64,000 bases of DNA from Pantoea rwandensis. GTDB lineage: Bacteria; Pseudomonadota; Gammaproteobacteria; Enterobacterales; Enterobacteriaceae. Position 1 is the stretch's first letter; every line of letters begins with the position of its first letter. Made by a program: the position numbers and the translations under genes. Under the pieces are notes generated by a model that worked only from the letters and a program-made list of their open reading frames with translations, had not been told where the DNA came from and ran no database searches. This document shows, one piece after another, positions 38,036 through 48,362 of the stretch. The DNA lies in the NCBI RefSeq assembly GCF_002095475.1, contig NZ_MLFR01000009.1:88640-152639 (forward strand). The letters are read 5' to 3'.

Positions 38036-38220
38036 TCTCTGCTGCTGCAACGGGCTATTCGCAGCGCTGAGGCGGAGACGTTGTGCCAGGAGCCGGTCGC
38101 ATGGATGCGACAGGCAGTTCGGGTTGGCCTGGATGGCCTTACCCGAACGGTCCGTCCGGCACGACGTTGCAGCCGAAGGCACCGCGAAGCGGCGCGAGGA
38201 CGGCCCGGCAGCAGCAGAGG
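38036..38220 (-). repeat. Module M1 of composite element B
   Basis: This 185-bp module is closed by TCTCTGCTGCTGC (38036-38048) and GCAGCAGCAGAGG (38208-38220). It is nearly identical, as reverse complement, to M1 of copy C, including the GTTCGGGT...ACCCGAAC hairpin with its inner GGCC stem. Confidence 0.8.
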
Positions 38221-38248
38221 TGCTGTGGCCTGCACTAAACGCACATGT

Positions 38249-38281
38249 AAAAAGGCTGCCATTTATTAAAACGGCAGCCTC
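38249..38281 (-). terminator. Terminator hairpin inside composite element B
   Basis: On the minus strand AGGCTGCC pairs with GGCAGCCT and is followed by TTTTT. It stands about 90 nt beyond the ubiG stop in the sense orientation of ubiG, so it is the best available ubiG terminator. Sequence differs from the copy A stem on both arms while pairing is kept. Confidence 0.8.
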
Positions 38282-38372
38282 ACCTGAGCAGGAACTTAAC
38301 TGACAAGCATTGCGCCATGCACAGCAACCCTTCAGCCGTTCGGCACAGCTTGAAGAGTAGACAGCAGGAAGA

Positions 38373-39098
38373 TCAATCCTGACGATGCGTATGCACCATA
38401 TAGTTCACATCCACACCACGTCCCAGACGGAACTGATTGGTCAGCGGATTATAGTGCAAGCCAATCATGCCCATCTCGCGCAATGGCGACTCATCAACCC
38501 AGTTCAGCAACTCTGAGGGGCGGATAAACTTTTTCACGTCATGCGTGCCGCGCGGCACCATGCGCATCACGTATTCGGCGCCGAACACCGCCAGTAACCA
38601 TGCCTTTGGATTGCGGTTAATCGTAGAGAAGAACACTTCGCCACCCGGCTTAACCAACTGCGCGCAAGCCAGTACCACAGAACGTGGATCAGGAACGTGT
38701 TCCAGCATCTCCATGCAGGTTACTACGTCATAGGCGCCCGCATGGCTGAGCGCATGATCTTCCACGGTTTGCTGCACATAGTTCACGCTCACACCGCTCT
38801 CCAGCGCATGTAACCGCGCCACTTCCAGCGGCTCGGCGCCCATATCCAGTCCGGTCACGTTGGCACCTTCGCGCGCCATGCTTTCTGCCAAAATCCCGCC
38901 GCCGCAGCCCACGTCCAGGACCTTCTTACCAAACAGCCCGTTACTGTGCTGAGCAATCCAGCCAAGACGCAGGGGATTGATGCGGTGTAACGGCTTAAAT
39001 TCACCCTCTAAATCCCACCAGCGCGATGCGACCGCTTCAAACTTGGCAATCTCGGCGTGGTCGACGTTCTGGCGGCTTTCCTGCGGTTGTTCACTCAT
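38373..39098 (-). CDS. ubiG: Ubiquinone biosynthesis O-methyltransferase UbiG
   Basis: UbiG, 241 residues, is a SAM-dependent methyltransferase that performs both O-methylation steps of ubiquinone synthesis at the inner membrane. The SAM-binding motif [17 protein letters not shown] is at about residues 60-76. [14 protein letters not shown] and [16 protein letters not shown] follow. It is divergent from gyrA, as in E. coli. Its product quinone is the electron acceptor of the complex I encoded earlier in the window. Confidence 0.96.
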   Translation of the reverse strand: MSEQPQESRQNVDHAEIAKFEAVASRWWDLEGEFKPLHRINPLRLGWIAQHSNGLFGKKVLDVGCGGGILAESMAREGANVTGLDMGAEPLEVARLHALESGVSVNYVQQTVEDHALSHAGAYDVVTCMEMLEHVPDPRSVVLACAQLVKPGGEVFFSTINRNPKAWLLAVFGAEYVMRMVPRGTHDVKKFIRPSELLNWVDESPLREMGMIGLHYNPLTNQFRLGRGVDVNYMVHTHRQD

Positions 39099-39221
39099 TG
39101 AATCATGACTCCTGACAAAATATTCCCTCAGTATAAACGCTTAACTCTTGCCAGCGCATCTCTCACCTTAAAGGAAAAGCGGCATTAAACCCTGCTTTAC
39201 GTTCACCGAGGGCATCCACTG

Positions 39222-39230
39222 TGATATACT
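39222..39230 (+). promoter_or_regulatory. gyrA extended -10 promoter element
   Basis: TGATATACT (39222-39230) is an extended -10 (TGnTATACT) 46 bp before the gyrA start codon. No good -35 is visible at 17 bp. The arrangement resembles the supercoiling-sensitive gyrA promoter of E. coli, which also relies on its -10 region. Confidence 0.65.
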
Positions 39231-39275
39231 TTCGCACCATTAAAAACCGGCATTATGTAGAGGGATAGCGGCTCC

Positions 39276-41912
39276 ATGAGCGACCTTGCGAGAGAAATTA
39301 CACCGGTCAATATCGAAGAAGAGTTAAAAAACTCTTACCTTGATTACGCCATGTCGGTCATCGTTGGCCGAGCTTTACCTGATGTGCGTGATGGCCTGAA
39401 GCCGGTGCACCGCCGTGTGCTTTTTGCCATGAGCGAACTGGGTAACGACTGGAACAAAGCTTATAAGAAATCGGCCCGTGTGGTCGGTGACGTGATCGGT
39501 AAATATCACCCACACGGTGATTCCGCGGTATACGAAAGTATTGTTCGTATGGCCCAGCCGTTCTCCCTGCGCTACATGCTGGTAGATGGTCAGGGTAACT
39601 TCGGTTCCGTTGATGGCGACTCCGCCGCAGCGATGCGTTATACCGAAGTGCGCATGGCGAAGATCTCTTCCGAACTGCTGGCGGACCTCGAAAAAGAGAC
39701 CGTCGATTTTGTGCCTAACTATGACGGCACTGAGCAAATTCCTGAAGTTCTGCCAACCAAAATTCCTAACCTGCTGGTGAACGGTTCGTCCGGTATCGCC
39801 GTAGGTATGGCGACCAACATTCCGCCACACAACTTGACGGAAGTGATCAACGGTTGCCTGGCGTTCATCGAAGATGAAGACATTACCGTTGAAGGCTTGA
39901 TGGAACACATCACCGGGCCTGACTTCCCGACGGCTGCCTTCATTAACGGTCGTCGCGGTATCGAAGAAGCCTATCGCACCGGTCGCGGCAAGATTTACAT
40001 CCGTGCGCGTGGTGAAGTGGAAGCCGATGCGAAAACCGGCCGTGAAACCATCATTGTTCACGAGCTGCCGTATCAGGTGAACAAGGCCCGCTTGATTGAA
40101 AAAATTGCCGAGTTAGTTAAAGAGAAACGCGTTGAAGGCATCAGTGCCTTGCGTGATGAATCTGACAAAGACGGCATGCGTATCGTCATTGAAATCAAAC
40201 GCGATGCTGTGGGTGAAGTGGTACTCAACAACCTCTATTCACTGACGCAGTTGCAGGTTTCTTTCGGTATCAACATGGTGGCACTGCATCAGGGCCAACC
40301 GAAGATCATGACGCTGAAGGGCATTATTGAAGCCTTCGTGCGCCATCGCCGTGAAGTCGTTACACGCCGTACTATTTTTGAGCTGCGTAAAGCGCGTGAC
40401 CGTGCGCACATCCTTGAAGGTCTGGCGATTGCGCTGGCCAACATCGATCCGATCATCGAAATGATTCGTCGTGCACCGACGCCAGCGGAAGCGAAACTGG
40501 CCCTGCTGGCACAGCCATGGGATCTCGGCAACGTGGCCACCATGCTGGAGCGCGCCGGTGATGACGCAGCACGCCCAGAATGGCTGGAAGCGCAGTTTGG
40601 TATTCGTGACGGTCAGTACTATCTGACTGAACAGCAAGCGCAGGCGATTCTGGATCTGCGTCTGCAGAAACTGACCGGCCTTGAGCACGAAAAACTGCTC
40701 GACGAGTATAAAGAGCTGTTGGAGCAAATCGCTGAGCTGCTGCATATCTTGCAGAGCGCTGAGCGTCTGATGGAAGTGATCCGTGAAGAGCTGGTGGCGA
40801 TGCGCGACCAGTTCGGTGACGCACGTCGTACCGAGATCACCGCCAACAGTGCAGACATCAACATCGAAGACCTGATCAATCAGGAAGACGTTGTGGTGAC
40901 CCTGTCGCATCAGGGCTATGTCAAGTATCAGCCGCTGACTGACTATGAAGCTCAGCGTCGCGGTGGTAAAGGCAAGTCTGCTGCACGTATTAAAGAAGAA
41001 GACTTCATTGATCGTCTGCTGGTGGCCAACACCCACGACACCATTCTGTGCTTCTCAAGCCGTGGTCGTCTCTACTGGATGAAGGTTTATCAGTTACCAA
41101 AAGCCAGCCGTGGTGCGCGTGGTCGTCCAATCGTCAACCTGTTGCCGCTGGAGCCTAACGAGCGTATCACCGCCATCTTGCCAGTGCGTGAATACACTGA
41201 AGGTTTCAACATCTTCATGGCAACTGCTGACGGCACCGTGAAGAAAACCGCTCTGCAAGAGTTCAAACGTCCACGTAGCGCCGGTATCATCGCCATCAAC
41301 TTGCGTGAAGACGATGAGCTGATTGGCGTTGCGCTGACCAACGGCAACGACGAAGCGATGCTGTTCTCTGCCGCCGGTAAAGTGGTGCGCTTCGCTGAGA
41401 GTGCCGTGCGTGCCATGGGACGTACAGCGTCCGGCGTGCGTGGTATCAAGCTGGCTGGCAGCGACAAAGTTGTGTCATTGATCATACCGCGTGAAGAGGG
41501 TGCCATCCTCACCGTGACGCAAAACGGCTACGGTAAACGTACTGCTAACAGCGAGTACCCAACCAAATCGCGTGCGACACAGGGTGTGATCTCGATTAAA
41601 GTCACCGAACGTAACGGGCCGGTTATCGGCGCGGTGCAGGTGGTAGATGGCGATCAGATTATGATGATCACCGATGCCGGTACGCTGGTGCGTACCCGCG
41701 TGTCGGAAGTCAGTGTCGTGGGCCGTAATACCCAGGGCGTTATCCTGATCCGCACCGCAGAAGACGAAAATGTTGTGGGTCTGCAGCGTGTGGCTGAGCC
41801 GGTGGAAGAGGAAGAACTCGACGCCATCGACGGTAGCGTAGCGGAAGGCGAGGAAGACATCGCGCCGGAAGTTGACAGTGATGATGCACCAGAAGCGGAC
41901 GACGAAGAGTAA
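39276..41912 (+). CDS. gyrA: DNA gyrase subunit A
   Basis: GyrA, 878 residues (875 in E. coli), is the breakage-reunion subunit of type IIA topoisomerase that supercoils DNA. The catalytic tyrosine is in AMRYTEVRM (Tyr122). The quinolone-resistance region reads [11 protein letters not shown], so residue 83 is serine (wild type) and residue 87 is glutamate instead of the E. coli aspartate. The GyrA-box [10 protein letters not shown] opens the C-terminal beta-pinwheel (about 530-840). A strongly acidic tail follows. The start ATG has an AGAGGGA site. Confidence 0.97.
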   Translation: MSDLAREITPVNIEEELKNSYLDYAMSVIVGRALPDVRDGLKPVHRRVLFAMSELGNDWNKAYKKSARVVGDVIGKYHPHGDSAVYESIVRMAQPFSLRYMLVDGQGNFGSVDGDSAAAMRYTEVRMAKISSELLADLEKETVDFVPNYDGTEQIPEVLPTKIPNLLVNGSSGIAVGMATNIPPHNLTEVINGCLAFIEDEDITVEGLMEHITGPDFPTAAFINGRRGIEEAYRTGRGKIYIRARGEVEADAKTGRETIIVHELPYQVNKARLIEKIAELVKEKRVEGISALRDESDKDGMRIVIEIKRDAVGEVVLNNLYSLTQLQVSFGINMVALHQGQPKIMTLKGIIEAFVRHRREVVTRRTIFELRKARDRAHILEGLAIALANIDPIIEMIRRAPTPAEAKLALLAQPWDLGNVATMLERAGDDAARPEWLEAQFGIRDGQYYLTEQQAQAILDLRLQKLTGLEHEKLLDEYKELLEQIAELLHILQSAERLMEVIREELVAMRDQFGDARRTEITANSADINIEDLINQEDVVVTLSHQGYVKYQPLTDYEAQRRGGKGKSAARIKEEDFIDRLLVANTHDTILCFSSRGRLYWMKVYQLPKASRGARGRPIVNLLPLEPNERITAILPVREYTEGFNIFMATADGTVKKTALQEFKRPRSAGIIAINLREDDELIGVALTNGNDEAMLFSAAGKVVRFAESAVRAMGRTASGVRGIKLAGSDKVVSLIIPREEGAILTVTQNGYGKRTANSEYPTKSRATQGVISIKVTERNGPVIGAVQVVDGDQIMMITDAGTLVRTRVSEVSVVGRNTQGVILIRTAEDENVVGLQRVAEPVEEEELDAIDGSVAEGEEDIAPEVDSDDAPEADDEE

Positions 41913-41933
41913 TCCGCAGCAGTGAAAATCAGC

Positions 41934-41965
41934 GGCAGGTCAGGGCAACCGACCTGCCTGTTTTT
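41934..41965 (+). terminator. gyrA terminator
   Basis: GGCAGGTC (41934-41941) pairs with GACCTGCC (41951-41958) and is followed by TGTTTTT. It starts 22 nt after the gyrA stop codon. Confidence 0.88.
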
Positions 41966-42077
41966 GTCTGAGATTTACTCCCAAAGTCGCGTCCTGACTG
42001 GCTTTTTAGGGCCGATAAAGCTAGTGTATGAGAACTTTTCACTATCCTGACCACCCCTTGCTGCCAGTGAGTCTCCT

Positions 42078-44930
42078 TTGAAATATCTCGTCTCCTTCCG
42101 AACCACGCTCCGCATTTCGCGCTATCTGTTCCGTGCGCTGGCGCTGCTGCTTTGGACGCTGGGTGCGTTACTGACCACCTTTTTCATTATTAATGTGCTG
42201 CACGAGAAAGAGAACGCGGTTCGTCAGGAGTTTGATACTAATCACGGTCAGGCAGAGTGGTATGTACGTCACTCCGCCGATGTCATGCGAGAATTGAAGT
42301 ACATCACCGAGAATCGCCTGAGTAACAGTGCCAACGGACTGGATTTGCTCAATGGCTTATCCACCAGCAAAGGCACACTGCCGCAATTCACGCCGCTGTT
42401 TTCCGACGGGGATTGCACATCCATGAGCAACACGTGGCGCAACTCTCTTGATTCACTGAGTTACTTCATCAATTACTGGAAGAGCAATTTCGCGTCGGCC
42501 TATGAGCTGAACCGCGTATTCTTTATTGGTGGTGAGAATCAGTGCCTGGCAGATTTCACCATTGGCAGTAACAACTCGGTTGACCGTGAACGCAGTCTGA
42601 AAGCGCTGCGTGAGCGTGTACTGCACTACCGCAGTGGCAACGAAGATGAACGCCGCAATCCAATGTACTGGATCACCGCCAGCAGCCAACCCGGCGTTGG
42701 GAATTTCTATATGGTGATGCCGGTTTACGTAGCGAATAAACTGCAGGCGTTGCTGGGTGTTGAACAAAATATTCGTCTGGATGAGTTTATTCAACCGGGC
42801 GGTTTGCCGTTGGTGGCGACCATCACGGATGAGAACTACCGTCCTCTGCTCAGCTCTTTACGGGGTGGGCCTGGTTATTCGCTCGATGATTTACCGGATG
42901 ACAGCTCCTGGTTCGGTTATCTGGATGGCTATCGTCAACTGGTGATGAAAAAGCCGTTACCGCCCTCCAATCTGAACGTAGTTTGGTCGCTGCCGACCAA
43001 TGTACTAATGGATCAGCTTAAGCTGATGCTGATTAATGCGCTGTTATTGAATATCCTCAGTGCGCTGATATTGTTCACGCTGGCATGGATTTTTGAACGC
43101 CGCATGTTCCTGCCCGCAGAAGACAATGCACATCGGCTGGAAGAACATGAACAGTTCAATCGCAAAATTGTTGCCTCAGCTCCCGTCGGGATCTGTATTC
43201 TCCGCACCAGCGATGGCACCAATATTCTGAGTAACGAACTGGCGCACAACTACCTGACGTTATTGACGCAGGAAGATCGCCAGCGTTTGAATGAGATCAT
43301 CGGTGGTCAGCAGGTCAACTTTGTTGATGTGCTGACGGGCACTAACACTAACCTGCAAATTAGCTTCGTGCATTCGCGTTATCGTAATGAAAATGTGGCG
43401 ATTTGCGTGTTGGTCGATGTCTCAGCCCGTGTGCGCATGGAGCAATCGCTGCAGGAAATGGCACATGCCGCAGAACAGGCTAGCCAGTCGAAGTCGATGT
43501 TCCTTGCCACCGTCAGCCATGAACTGCGTACGCCGCTGTACGGCATTATTGGTAACCTCGATCTGTTGCAAACCAAAGTGTTGCCGAAAGGTGTCGACTC
43601 TCTGGTCACCGCGATGAACAACTCGTCGAGCCTGCTGTTGAAAATCATCAGTGATATTCTCGACTTCTCGAAAATCGAGTCTGAGCAACTGAAGATTGAA
43701 CCACGCCCGTTTTCACCTCGCGAGGTGGTCAACCATATTGCCGGTAACTACCTGTCGCTGGTGGTACGCAAGCGCTTAACGCTCTACGTCTTTATCGAAA
43801 ACGATGTGCCGCTGACGCTGGAAGGCGACCCGATGCGCCTGCAGCAGGTGATTTCCAACCTGCTCAATAACGCCATCAAGTTTACCCACACTGGCTGCAT
43901 TATTCTGCATGCCTATGTTAAAGAGGGCTATCTGGCCTTCCGCGTGCGCGATACCGGTGTGGGTATTCCGGCCAAAGAGGTAACACGCCTGTTCGATCCG
44001 TTCTTCCAGGTGGGTTCAGGCGTACAGCGCAATTTCCAGGGAACCGGTCTGGGGTTAGCGATCTGTGAAAAGCTGATCAACATGATGGACGGTGATATCG
44101 AAGTCGATTCCGAACCGGGCATGGGCAGTCAGTTTGTGGTGCGTATTCCCATCTATTCAGGTCAGCAGCCTGCGCCGCCACTGCTGGATGGCTTGCAGGA
44201 AAAAGCGATCTGGCTGGATCTGCGCAATGGTTATCTCGCCAGTTTCCTGCAGCGGTTGTTGCAACAGCAGGGCATTCAAGTTGCCTATTATCACGGCCAG
44301 GCATCAAGTGATGATGTGATCATCAGCGATCACGATGAACTCTCCGAGCAGGACGTGTTGGCGCGTATTCGTCTGTGCGGGGAGCACATTGACATGCCGC
44401 AGGAGACTGCGCCTACCCAATGGATTCACAGTACCGCGACGTTACACGATCTCCCTTTGCTGCTGGGACGCATTTATCGCATCAATATTAATAGCGAAAC
44501 CACCACAACGCTGCAGTTGCCAGTCCCACAGGAAGCCGCTAACTACGACGATATTATGGTACTGATTGTCGATGATCATCCTATTAACCGTATGCTGCTG
44601 TCTGAGCAGTTAGGCACATTGGGATATCAAACGAAAACGGCGCAGGATGGCGTGGATGCCCTCAATGTGCTGAGCCGCAATCATATCGACATCGTATTGA
44701 GTGATGTCAACATGCCGAACATGGATGGCTATCGTCTGACTCAGCGACTGCGTCAATTAGGACATGCCTTCCCGGTAATTGGGGTGACGGCGAATGCGCT
44801 GGCAGAAGAGAAACAGCGTTGTATGGACGCGGGGATGGATAACTGTCTGTCTAAACCGGTTACGCTGGATGTGCTGAAAACCACGCTGGCGGTATACGCT
44901 GAGCGTGTCAGGAAGAGCAGGGAAGGGTAG
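42078..44930 (+). CDS. rcsC: Rcs phosphorelay hybrid sensor kinase RcsC
   Basis: RcsC, 950 residues, starts at a TTG codon (42078) giving MKYLVSFRTT, as in E. coli. Two membrane segments (about 20-42 and 315-335) flank a periplasmic domain. Next come a PAS-like linker, the histidine kinase core with phospho-acceptor His in TVSHELRTPLYG, the ATP-binding lid GTGLGLAICEKL, an ABL domain, and a receiver domain with the acceptor Asp in IVLSDVNMPNMDG. It phosphorylates RcsD and controls capsule, motility and envelope stress. It converges with rcsB. Confidence 0.96.
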   Translation: MKYLVSFRTTLRISRYLFRALALLLWTLGALLTTFFIINVLHEKENAVRQEFDTNHGQAEWYVRHSADVMRELKYITENRLSNSANGLDLLNGLSTSKGTLPQFTPLFSDGDCTSMSNTWRNSLDSLSYFINYWKSNFASAYELNRVFFIGGENQCLADFTIGSNNSVDRERSLKALRERVLHYRSGNEDERRNPMYWITASSQPGVGNFYMVMPVYVANKLQALLGVEQNIRLDEFIQPGGLPLVATITDENYRPLLSSLRGGPGYSLDDLPDDSSWFGYLDGYRQLVMKKPLPPSNLNVVWSLPTNVLMDQLKLMLINALLLNILSALILFTLAWIFERRMFLPAEDNAHRLEEHEQFNRKIVASAPVGICILRTSDGTNILSNELAHNYLTLLTQEDRQRLNEIIGGQQVNFVDVLTGTNTNLQISFVHSRYRNENVAICVLVDVSARVRMEQSLQEMAHAAEQASQSKSMFLATVSHELRTPLYGIIGNLDLLQTKVLPKGVDSLVTAMNNSSSLLLKIISDILDFSKIESEQLKIEPRPFSPREVVNHIAGNYLSLVVRKRLTLYVFIENDVPLTLEGDPMRLQQVISNLLNNAIKFTHTGCIILHAYVKEGYLAFRVRDTGVGIPAKEVTRLFDPFFQVGSGVQRNFQGTGLGLAICEKLINMMDGDIEVDSEPGMGSQFVVRIPIYSGQQPAPPLLDGLQEKAIWLDLRNGYLASFLQRLLQQQGIQVAYYHGQASSDDVIISDHDELSEQDVLARIRLCGEHIDMPQETAPTQWIHSTATLHDLPLLLGRIYRININSETTTTLQLPVPQEAANYDDIMVLIVDDHPINRMLLSEQLGTLGYQTKTAQDGVDALNVLSRNHIDIVLSDVNMPNMDGYRLTQRLRQLGHAFPVIGVTANALAEEKQRCMDAGMDNCLSKPVTLDVLKTTLAVYAERVRKSREG

Positions 44931-44999
44931 CGACGTGATGCGACGCGCTATAAATTGTGTCGCGAGCGTTTACCAGGGCGCTTTCTTACAGGCAAAACA

Positions 45000-45025
45000 A
45001 TCAGGCGCACCGAAGTGCGCCTGAT
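45000..45025. terminator. Terminator between convergent rcsC and rcsB
   Basis: ATCAGGCGCAC (45000-45010) and GTGCGCCTGAT (45015-45025) form a perfect 11-bp stem. On the minus strand the loop is TTCG, a stable tetraloop, followed by TGTTTTG, so it mainly terminates rcsB. It lies 5 nt beyond the rcsB stop. Confidence 0.88.
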
Positions 45026-45029
45026 GTGA

Positions 45030-45680
45030 TTACTCTTTGTCGACTTGGATGGCGCTAACAGAAGAGAGGTAGTTCAGCAGCGCGATATCGTTATCTACGC
45101 CCAGTTTCATCATGGCAGATTTCTTCTGGCTACTGATGGTCTTAATACTGCGGTTGAGCTTCTTAGCAATCTCGGTCACGAGAAAACCTTCAGAGAACAG
45201 ACGCAGTACTTCACTCTCTTTCGGTGACAGACGTTTATCACCGTAACCACCGGCACTGATTTTCTCCAGCAGTTTTGCCACGCTTTCCGGCGTATATTTC
45301 TTGCCTTTCTGCAGGGCAGCCAGTGCTTTTGGCAGGTCAGTAGGCGCGCCTTGTTTCAGCACGATACCTTCGATATCGAGATCCAGCACGGCACTCAGGA
45401 TCGCTGGGTTATTGTTCATGGTCAGAACGATAATTGAGAGATCCGGATAGTGGCGCTTAATATATTTGATCAGGGTGATGCCATCACCGTACTTCTCGCC
45501 AGGCATGGAGAGGTCGGTGATGAGAACGTTAGCGTCCAGTTTAGACAGGCTGTTAATCAGTGCTGTTGAGTCTTCAAACTCACCTACAACGTTGACCCAT
45601 TCGATCTGTTCCAGAGACTTACGGATACCGAACAGAACGATCGGATGGTCATCGGCAATAATTACATTCAAGTTATTCAT
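45030..45680 (-). CDS. rcsB: Response regulator RcsB
   Basis: RcsB, 216 residues from the ATG complementary to 45678-45680, is the response regulator of the Rcs phosphorelay. The receiver domain has DDHP and the acceptor Asp in VLITDLSMPGEKYGDG. The C-terminal LuxR-type helix-turn-helix is LSPKESEVLRLFSEGFLVTEIAKKL...KTISSQKKSAMMKLG. It is almost identical to E. coli RcsB. Its start follows the rcsD stop by a single base (TAA G ATG), so translation is coupled. Further upstream in-frame codons lie in rcsD. Confidence 0.97.
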   Translation of the reverse strand: MNNLNVIIADDHPIVLFGIRKSLEQIEWVNVVGEFEDSTALINSLSKLDANVLITDLSMPGEKYGDGITLIKYIKRHYPDLSIIVLTMNNNPAILSAVLDLDIEGIVLKQGAPTDLPKALAALQKGKKYTPESVAKLLEKISAGGYGDKRLSPKESEVLRLFSEGFLVTEIAKKLNRSIKTISSQKKSAMMKLGVDNDIALLNYLSSVSAIQVDKE

Positions 45681-45681
45681 C

Positions 45682-48342
45682 TTATTGGTTACCTTGCTGC
45701 AGCAGATGGTTGACATAATCGTCAATTTCACTGGTGGTATTTTTAATGGTTAAATCGTCACATGCTTTTATGTGTTGTTCTAACGCTTCACATAGCAGTT
45801 TACCTGGTACCAGATTTAACATGGCAAACACGCCTTTCAGGCGATGTGCTGTCTGAGCAAGCGAGGGATAATCCTTTTCCGCGGCTTCAGTATACAGTCT
45901 CTTCACATCAGGCGGTACTGTCTCGGTAAACAGCTGGAAATAGCCGCCGCTTAATAGCGGGGTGGCAGCTTCATCTTCGCTACTCTCCTCTATCAAATCA
46001 TGCGCCAGTTGTTTCTCAATCAGCGCGAGCAATGCATCCAGTAGCGCATTGCTCAGGTTGAAATTGACCCTAATTTGTTGGTCGTTTAACGCGTGGTGCC
46101 CCATCTCATCATCAGCCAGCAATAAAGCCCAACCGTTAAGACGAGCAGGATCATCCGTGATAAAGACATCATGATCTTGTCCTGACAGGCGTTCATCAGA
46201 TGTCAGGCACTTCGCACCCCAATTTTCGAGGTGGCGACAAACAATTTTATGCACGTCTTCAACGGCAATATCGAGAAGGGCGGTGACGCCCTCCAGCAAC
46301 TTCTCTTCCTGCTCACTCTGTTGCTCAAGTGCCAGTGGCAGTTGAATGTTGTAGCGCGAACCGATGTCAGGTTTAGCGATGATCTCGAGCTGTCCGCCCA
46401 TCTGTTTGCACAGCTGTTTGCACAGGAAAAATGCCATGCCGGAAGCTTGCCCATAGCGATCCTGCGTGGTTTCGCCCAGATAGGGGAAATCAACATTCGC
46501 CAGCTCGTCCACGCTCAGGCCGGAACCGGTATCCACGAGTTCGAGTAGCACGTTGTTGGGTTTGTTCTCACTGGCTTTAATCTCTAACGAGATCTTACCC
46601 CACTGCGTGGTGGTCAGCGCGTAATGCATCAGGGTTGTCAGCACTTTACGCAATGCACGACGATCCCCAAAACGCATCTCGTCATTGGCAAGGTGGTTAT
46701 TCAACACAAACGACAACCCTTTGCGGCGCATCAGCGGAAGGCTTTCCAGCGCGATCTCGTCCAGCATTTCTTGCAGATTGAATACGCTGCTATCCGGCGA
46801 CCAGTCGTGCGCTTCCAGCCGGTTTAGTAGCACGATGTCATCCACCAGACGCGCCAGACTCTGGCTCTCATCAAGAAGATCTAATACGGTTTCATCATCA
46901 TCGCGTTGGCTGAGCTGGACCAGCTGCGCCACCATGCTCTCCAGCGGGCGATTCAGCGCATGCCCCAGGTTTTGCATCAGCTGCTGGCGCATTTGGTGGT
47001 TACGATCCAGTACCTGTTGCGCCTTTTGCAGCTTTTTATTCACCAGCAATTCGCGGTCCTGATCTCGCATCATAAACAGTTGAGTATGCGGAGATAACAC
47101 GCTGCGCGCGTGACGAATCTCATACACTTCGTTGTTGATGGTCGCCTGCAATACGCCCTGATGCTGATCGGACATATTGATGATTTTTTGCAGATTCAGG
47201 TGTGGCAGCAGGTGTTCAGCGATTTTGTTGCTCAACAGCGTGCGATTGGTAGCAAAGTCATAAACCAGTAAGCCGACCGGCAAACTCGCCACAATCTCTT
47301 CATTTAACATCCGCAGTGAATCAAGCTCTGCACTCTGGTTCTCATTCGGACGCAGCGACTGTTGGCGTAACAAGGTGATGCCGGCAATCGACAGCAGCAA
47401 TAGCACCAGGTTAATTAACAGGGGCCACATCAGGTTGTGCAGCGTGTCCAGCGCCAAGCTGGTCAGCGGGACGCGATAAACTAACTGAAGTGAGGTACTT
47501 GGCAGTGAGGCAGCAATCTCAAGATTTGGATTCGCCAGCGTAACGTGAGTGTTCTCGCTGGTGGCGTCATCACTGCTGCTGTTAGTGGTTTGGGTCGCAT
47601 CCTGAATTAACTGGAAATTTTCCAGCGGCATACTGCGTGGGATCAGATCATTGATCGGCAGATCAAAAGCCACCACGGTGGCAAGGTGCCCTGGCTGATT
47701 GAAGGTGGTACGCAGGGTAAAGTAGTGATCGTTCTGCCACGCGAAGTGACGTAGCGGAGAGAAGCTTTCACGTTCATCCAGCGCATTGGCCTGCTGCAGC
47801 ATTTCCGCGCGGCGGCTATCAACCAGCGTATTGATCGCGTTTTCTTTATAGCGCGTTGCCATGTCTTTCAGCGGCAGCGTAGAGATCATGATCAGGCTAT
47901 TGTCCTGACCATTAAGGAAATACATGGACCAGGTCGGGTTTTCCGCGCCCCACAACGTATCCAGATAGCTGGACATTCGCATCGTCATGTCGAGCGTGCT
48001 GCTGTCATGCGAACCAAAAATCAGCGCTTCTGTTTTGCGGCGGGTTTTTTCCAGATAGTAGACATCCGGGCGTAAACGCGTTTCCTGCAAATTGCTGTTA
48101 GGGGTTGAACCAGCGGCTGTGGTGGCGAGATTCTCATAGATCTGCCAGGTGGCGAAGCGAGAAGCATCAATACGTTTCTGTACGGCACGCGCCAGATCGG
48201 TCATCGCGTAACGTTTATCGGTGATCCACGCGTTGACGCTGTTATGCACCATGGCACCCAGCGCAAGGAATAGCACCAGGTTGAACACCACAAAGAAGCG
48301 GGTGACGTTACCGGAGGTCAAAGGAAATTTGTAAGGCAGCAT
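45682..48342 (-). CDS. rcsD: Phosphotransfer protein RcsD
   Basis: RcsD, 886 residues, relays phosphate from RcsC to RcsB. It has an N-terminal membrane segment (about 18-38), a periplasmic domain, a second membrane segment (about 305-325), a kinase-like domain without the catalytic histidine, an ABL domain, and a C-terminal HPt domain with the phospho-accepting His in LAQTAHRLKGVFAMLNL. It is more diverged from E. coli than RcsB or RcsC in the periplasmic part. An MFS gene ends 20 nt upstream, so rcsDB may also be reached by transcription from that gene. Confidence 0.95.
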   Translation of the reverse strand: MLPYKFPLTSGNVTRFFVVFNLVLFLALGAMVHNSVNAWITDKRYAMTDLARAVQKRIDASRFATWQIYENLATTAAGSTPNSNLQETRLRPDVYYLEKTRRKTEALIFGSHDSSTLDMTMRMSSYLDTLWGAENPTWSMYFLNGQDNSLIMISTLPLKDMATRYKENAINTLVDSRRAEMLQQANALDERESFSPLRHFAWQNDHYFTLRTTFNQPGHLATVVAFDLPINDLIPRSMPLENFQLIQDATQTTNSSSDDATSENTHVTLANPNLEIAASLPSTSLQLVYRVPLTSLALDTLHNLMWPLLINLVLLLLSIAGITLLRQQSLRPNENQSAELDSLRMLNEEIVASLPVGLLVYDFATNRTLLSNKIAEHLLPHLNLQKIINMSDQHQGVLQATINNEVYEIRHARSVLSPHTQLFMMRDQDRELLVNKKLQKAQQVLDRNHQMRQQLMQNLGHALNRPLESMVAQLVQLSQRDDDETVLDLLDESQSLARLVDDIVLLNRLEAHDWSPDSSVFNLQEMLDEIALESLPLMRRKGLSFVLNNHLANDEMRFGDRRALRKVLTTLMHYALTTTQWGKISLEIKASENKPNNVLLELVDTGSGLSVDELANVDFPYLGETTQDRYGQASGMAFFLCKQLCKQMGGQLEIIAKPDIGSRYNIQLPLALEQQSEQEEKLLEGVTALLDIAVEDVHKIVCRHLENWGAKCLTSDERLSGQDHDVFITDDPARLNGWALLLADDEMGHHALNDQQIRVNFNLSNALLDALLALIEKQLAHDLIEESSEDEAATPLLSGGYFQLFTETVPPDVKRLYTEAAEKDYPSLAQTAHRLKGVFAMLNLVPGKLLCEALEQHIKACDDLTIKNTTSEIDDYVNHLLQQGNQ

Positions 48343-48362
48343 AGCGTCTCAGGATCCTGCGA

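Larger units (their letters stand above)
37707..38312 (-). repeat. Composite structured element, copy B (inverted relative to A)
   Basis: Ends TGATACTTGTTTGTTA (37707-37722) and TAACTGACAAGCATTG (38297-38312) match the copy A termini imperfectly. Reading on the minus strand gives the copy A order: terminator hairpin (38249-38281), M1 (38036-38220), a linker of about 100 bp, M2 (37744-37935), and the shared TGATAATGCAGTCTGG boundary. It lies between lsrG and the 3' end of ubiG. Outer flanks AAGGGTG (37700) and CAACCCTT (ending 38331) may extend the terminal repeats. The linker is longer than in copy A. Confidence 0.85.

Noticed and set aside
40239..41036. 265-codon open frame antisense to gyrA
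   Set aside because: Shadow frame; gyrA is conserved through this region, and the antisense protein has no plausible composition or start signal.
45681..45731. N-terminal extension of RcsB
   Set aside because: It lies in rcsD, and RcsB is nearly invariant starting MNNLNVIIADDHP at 45680.
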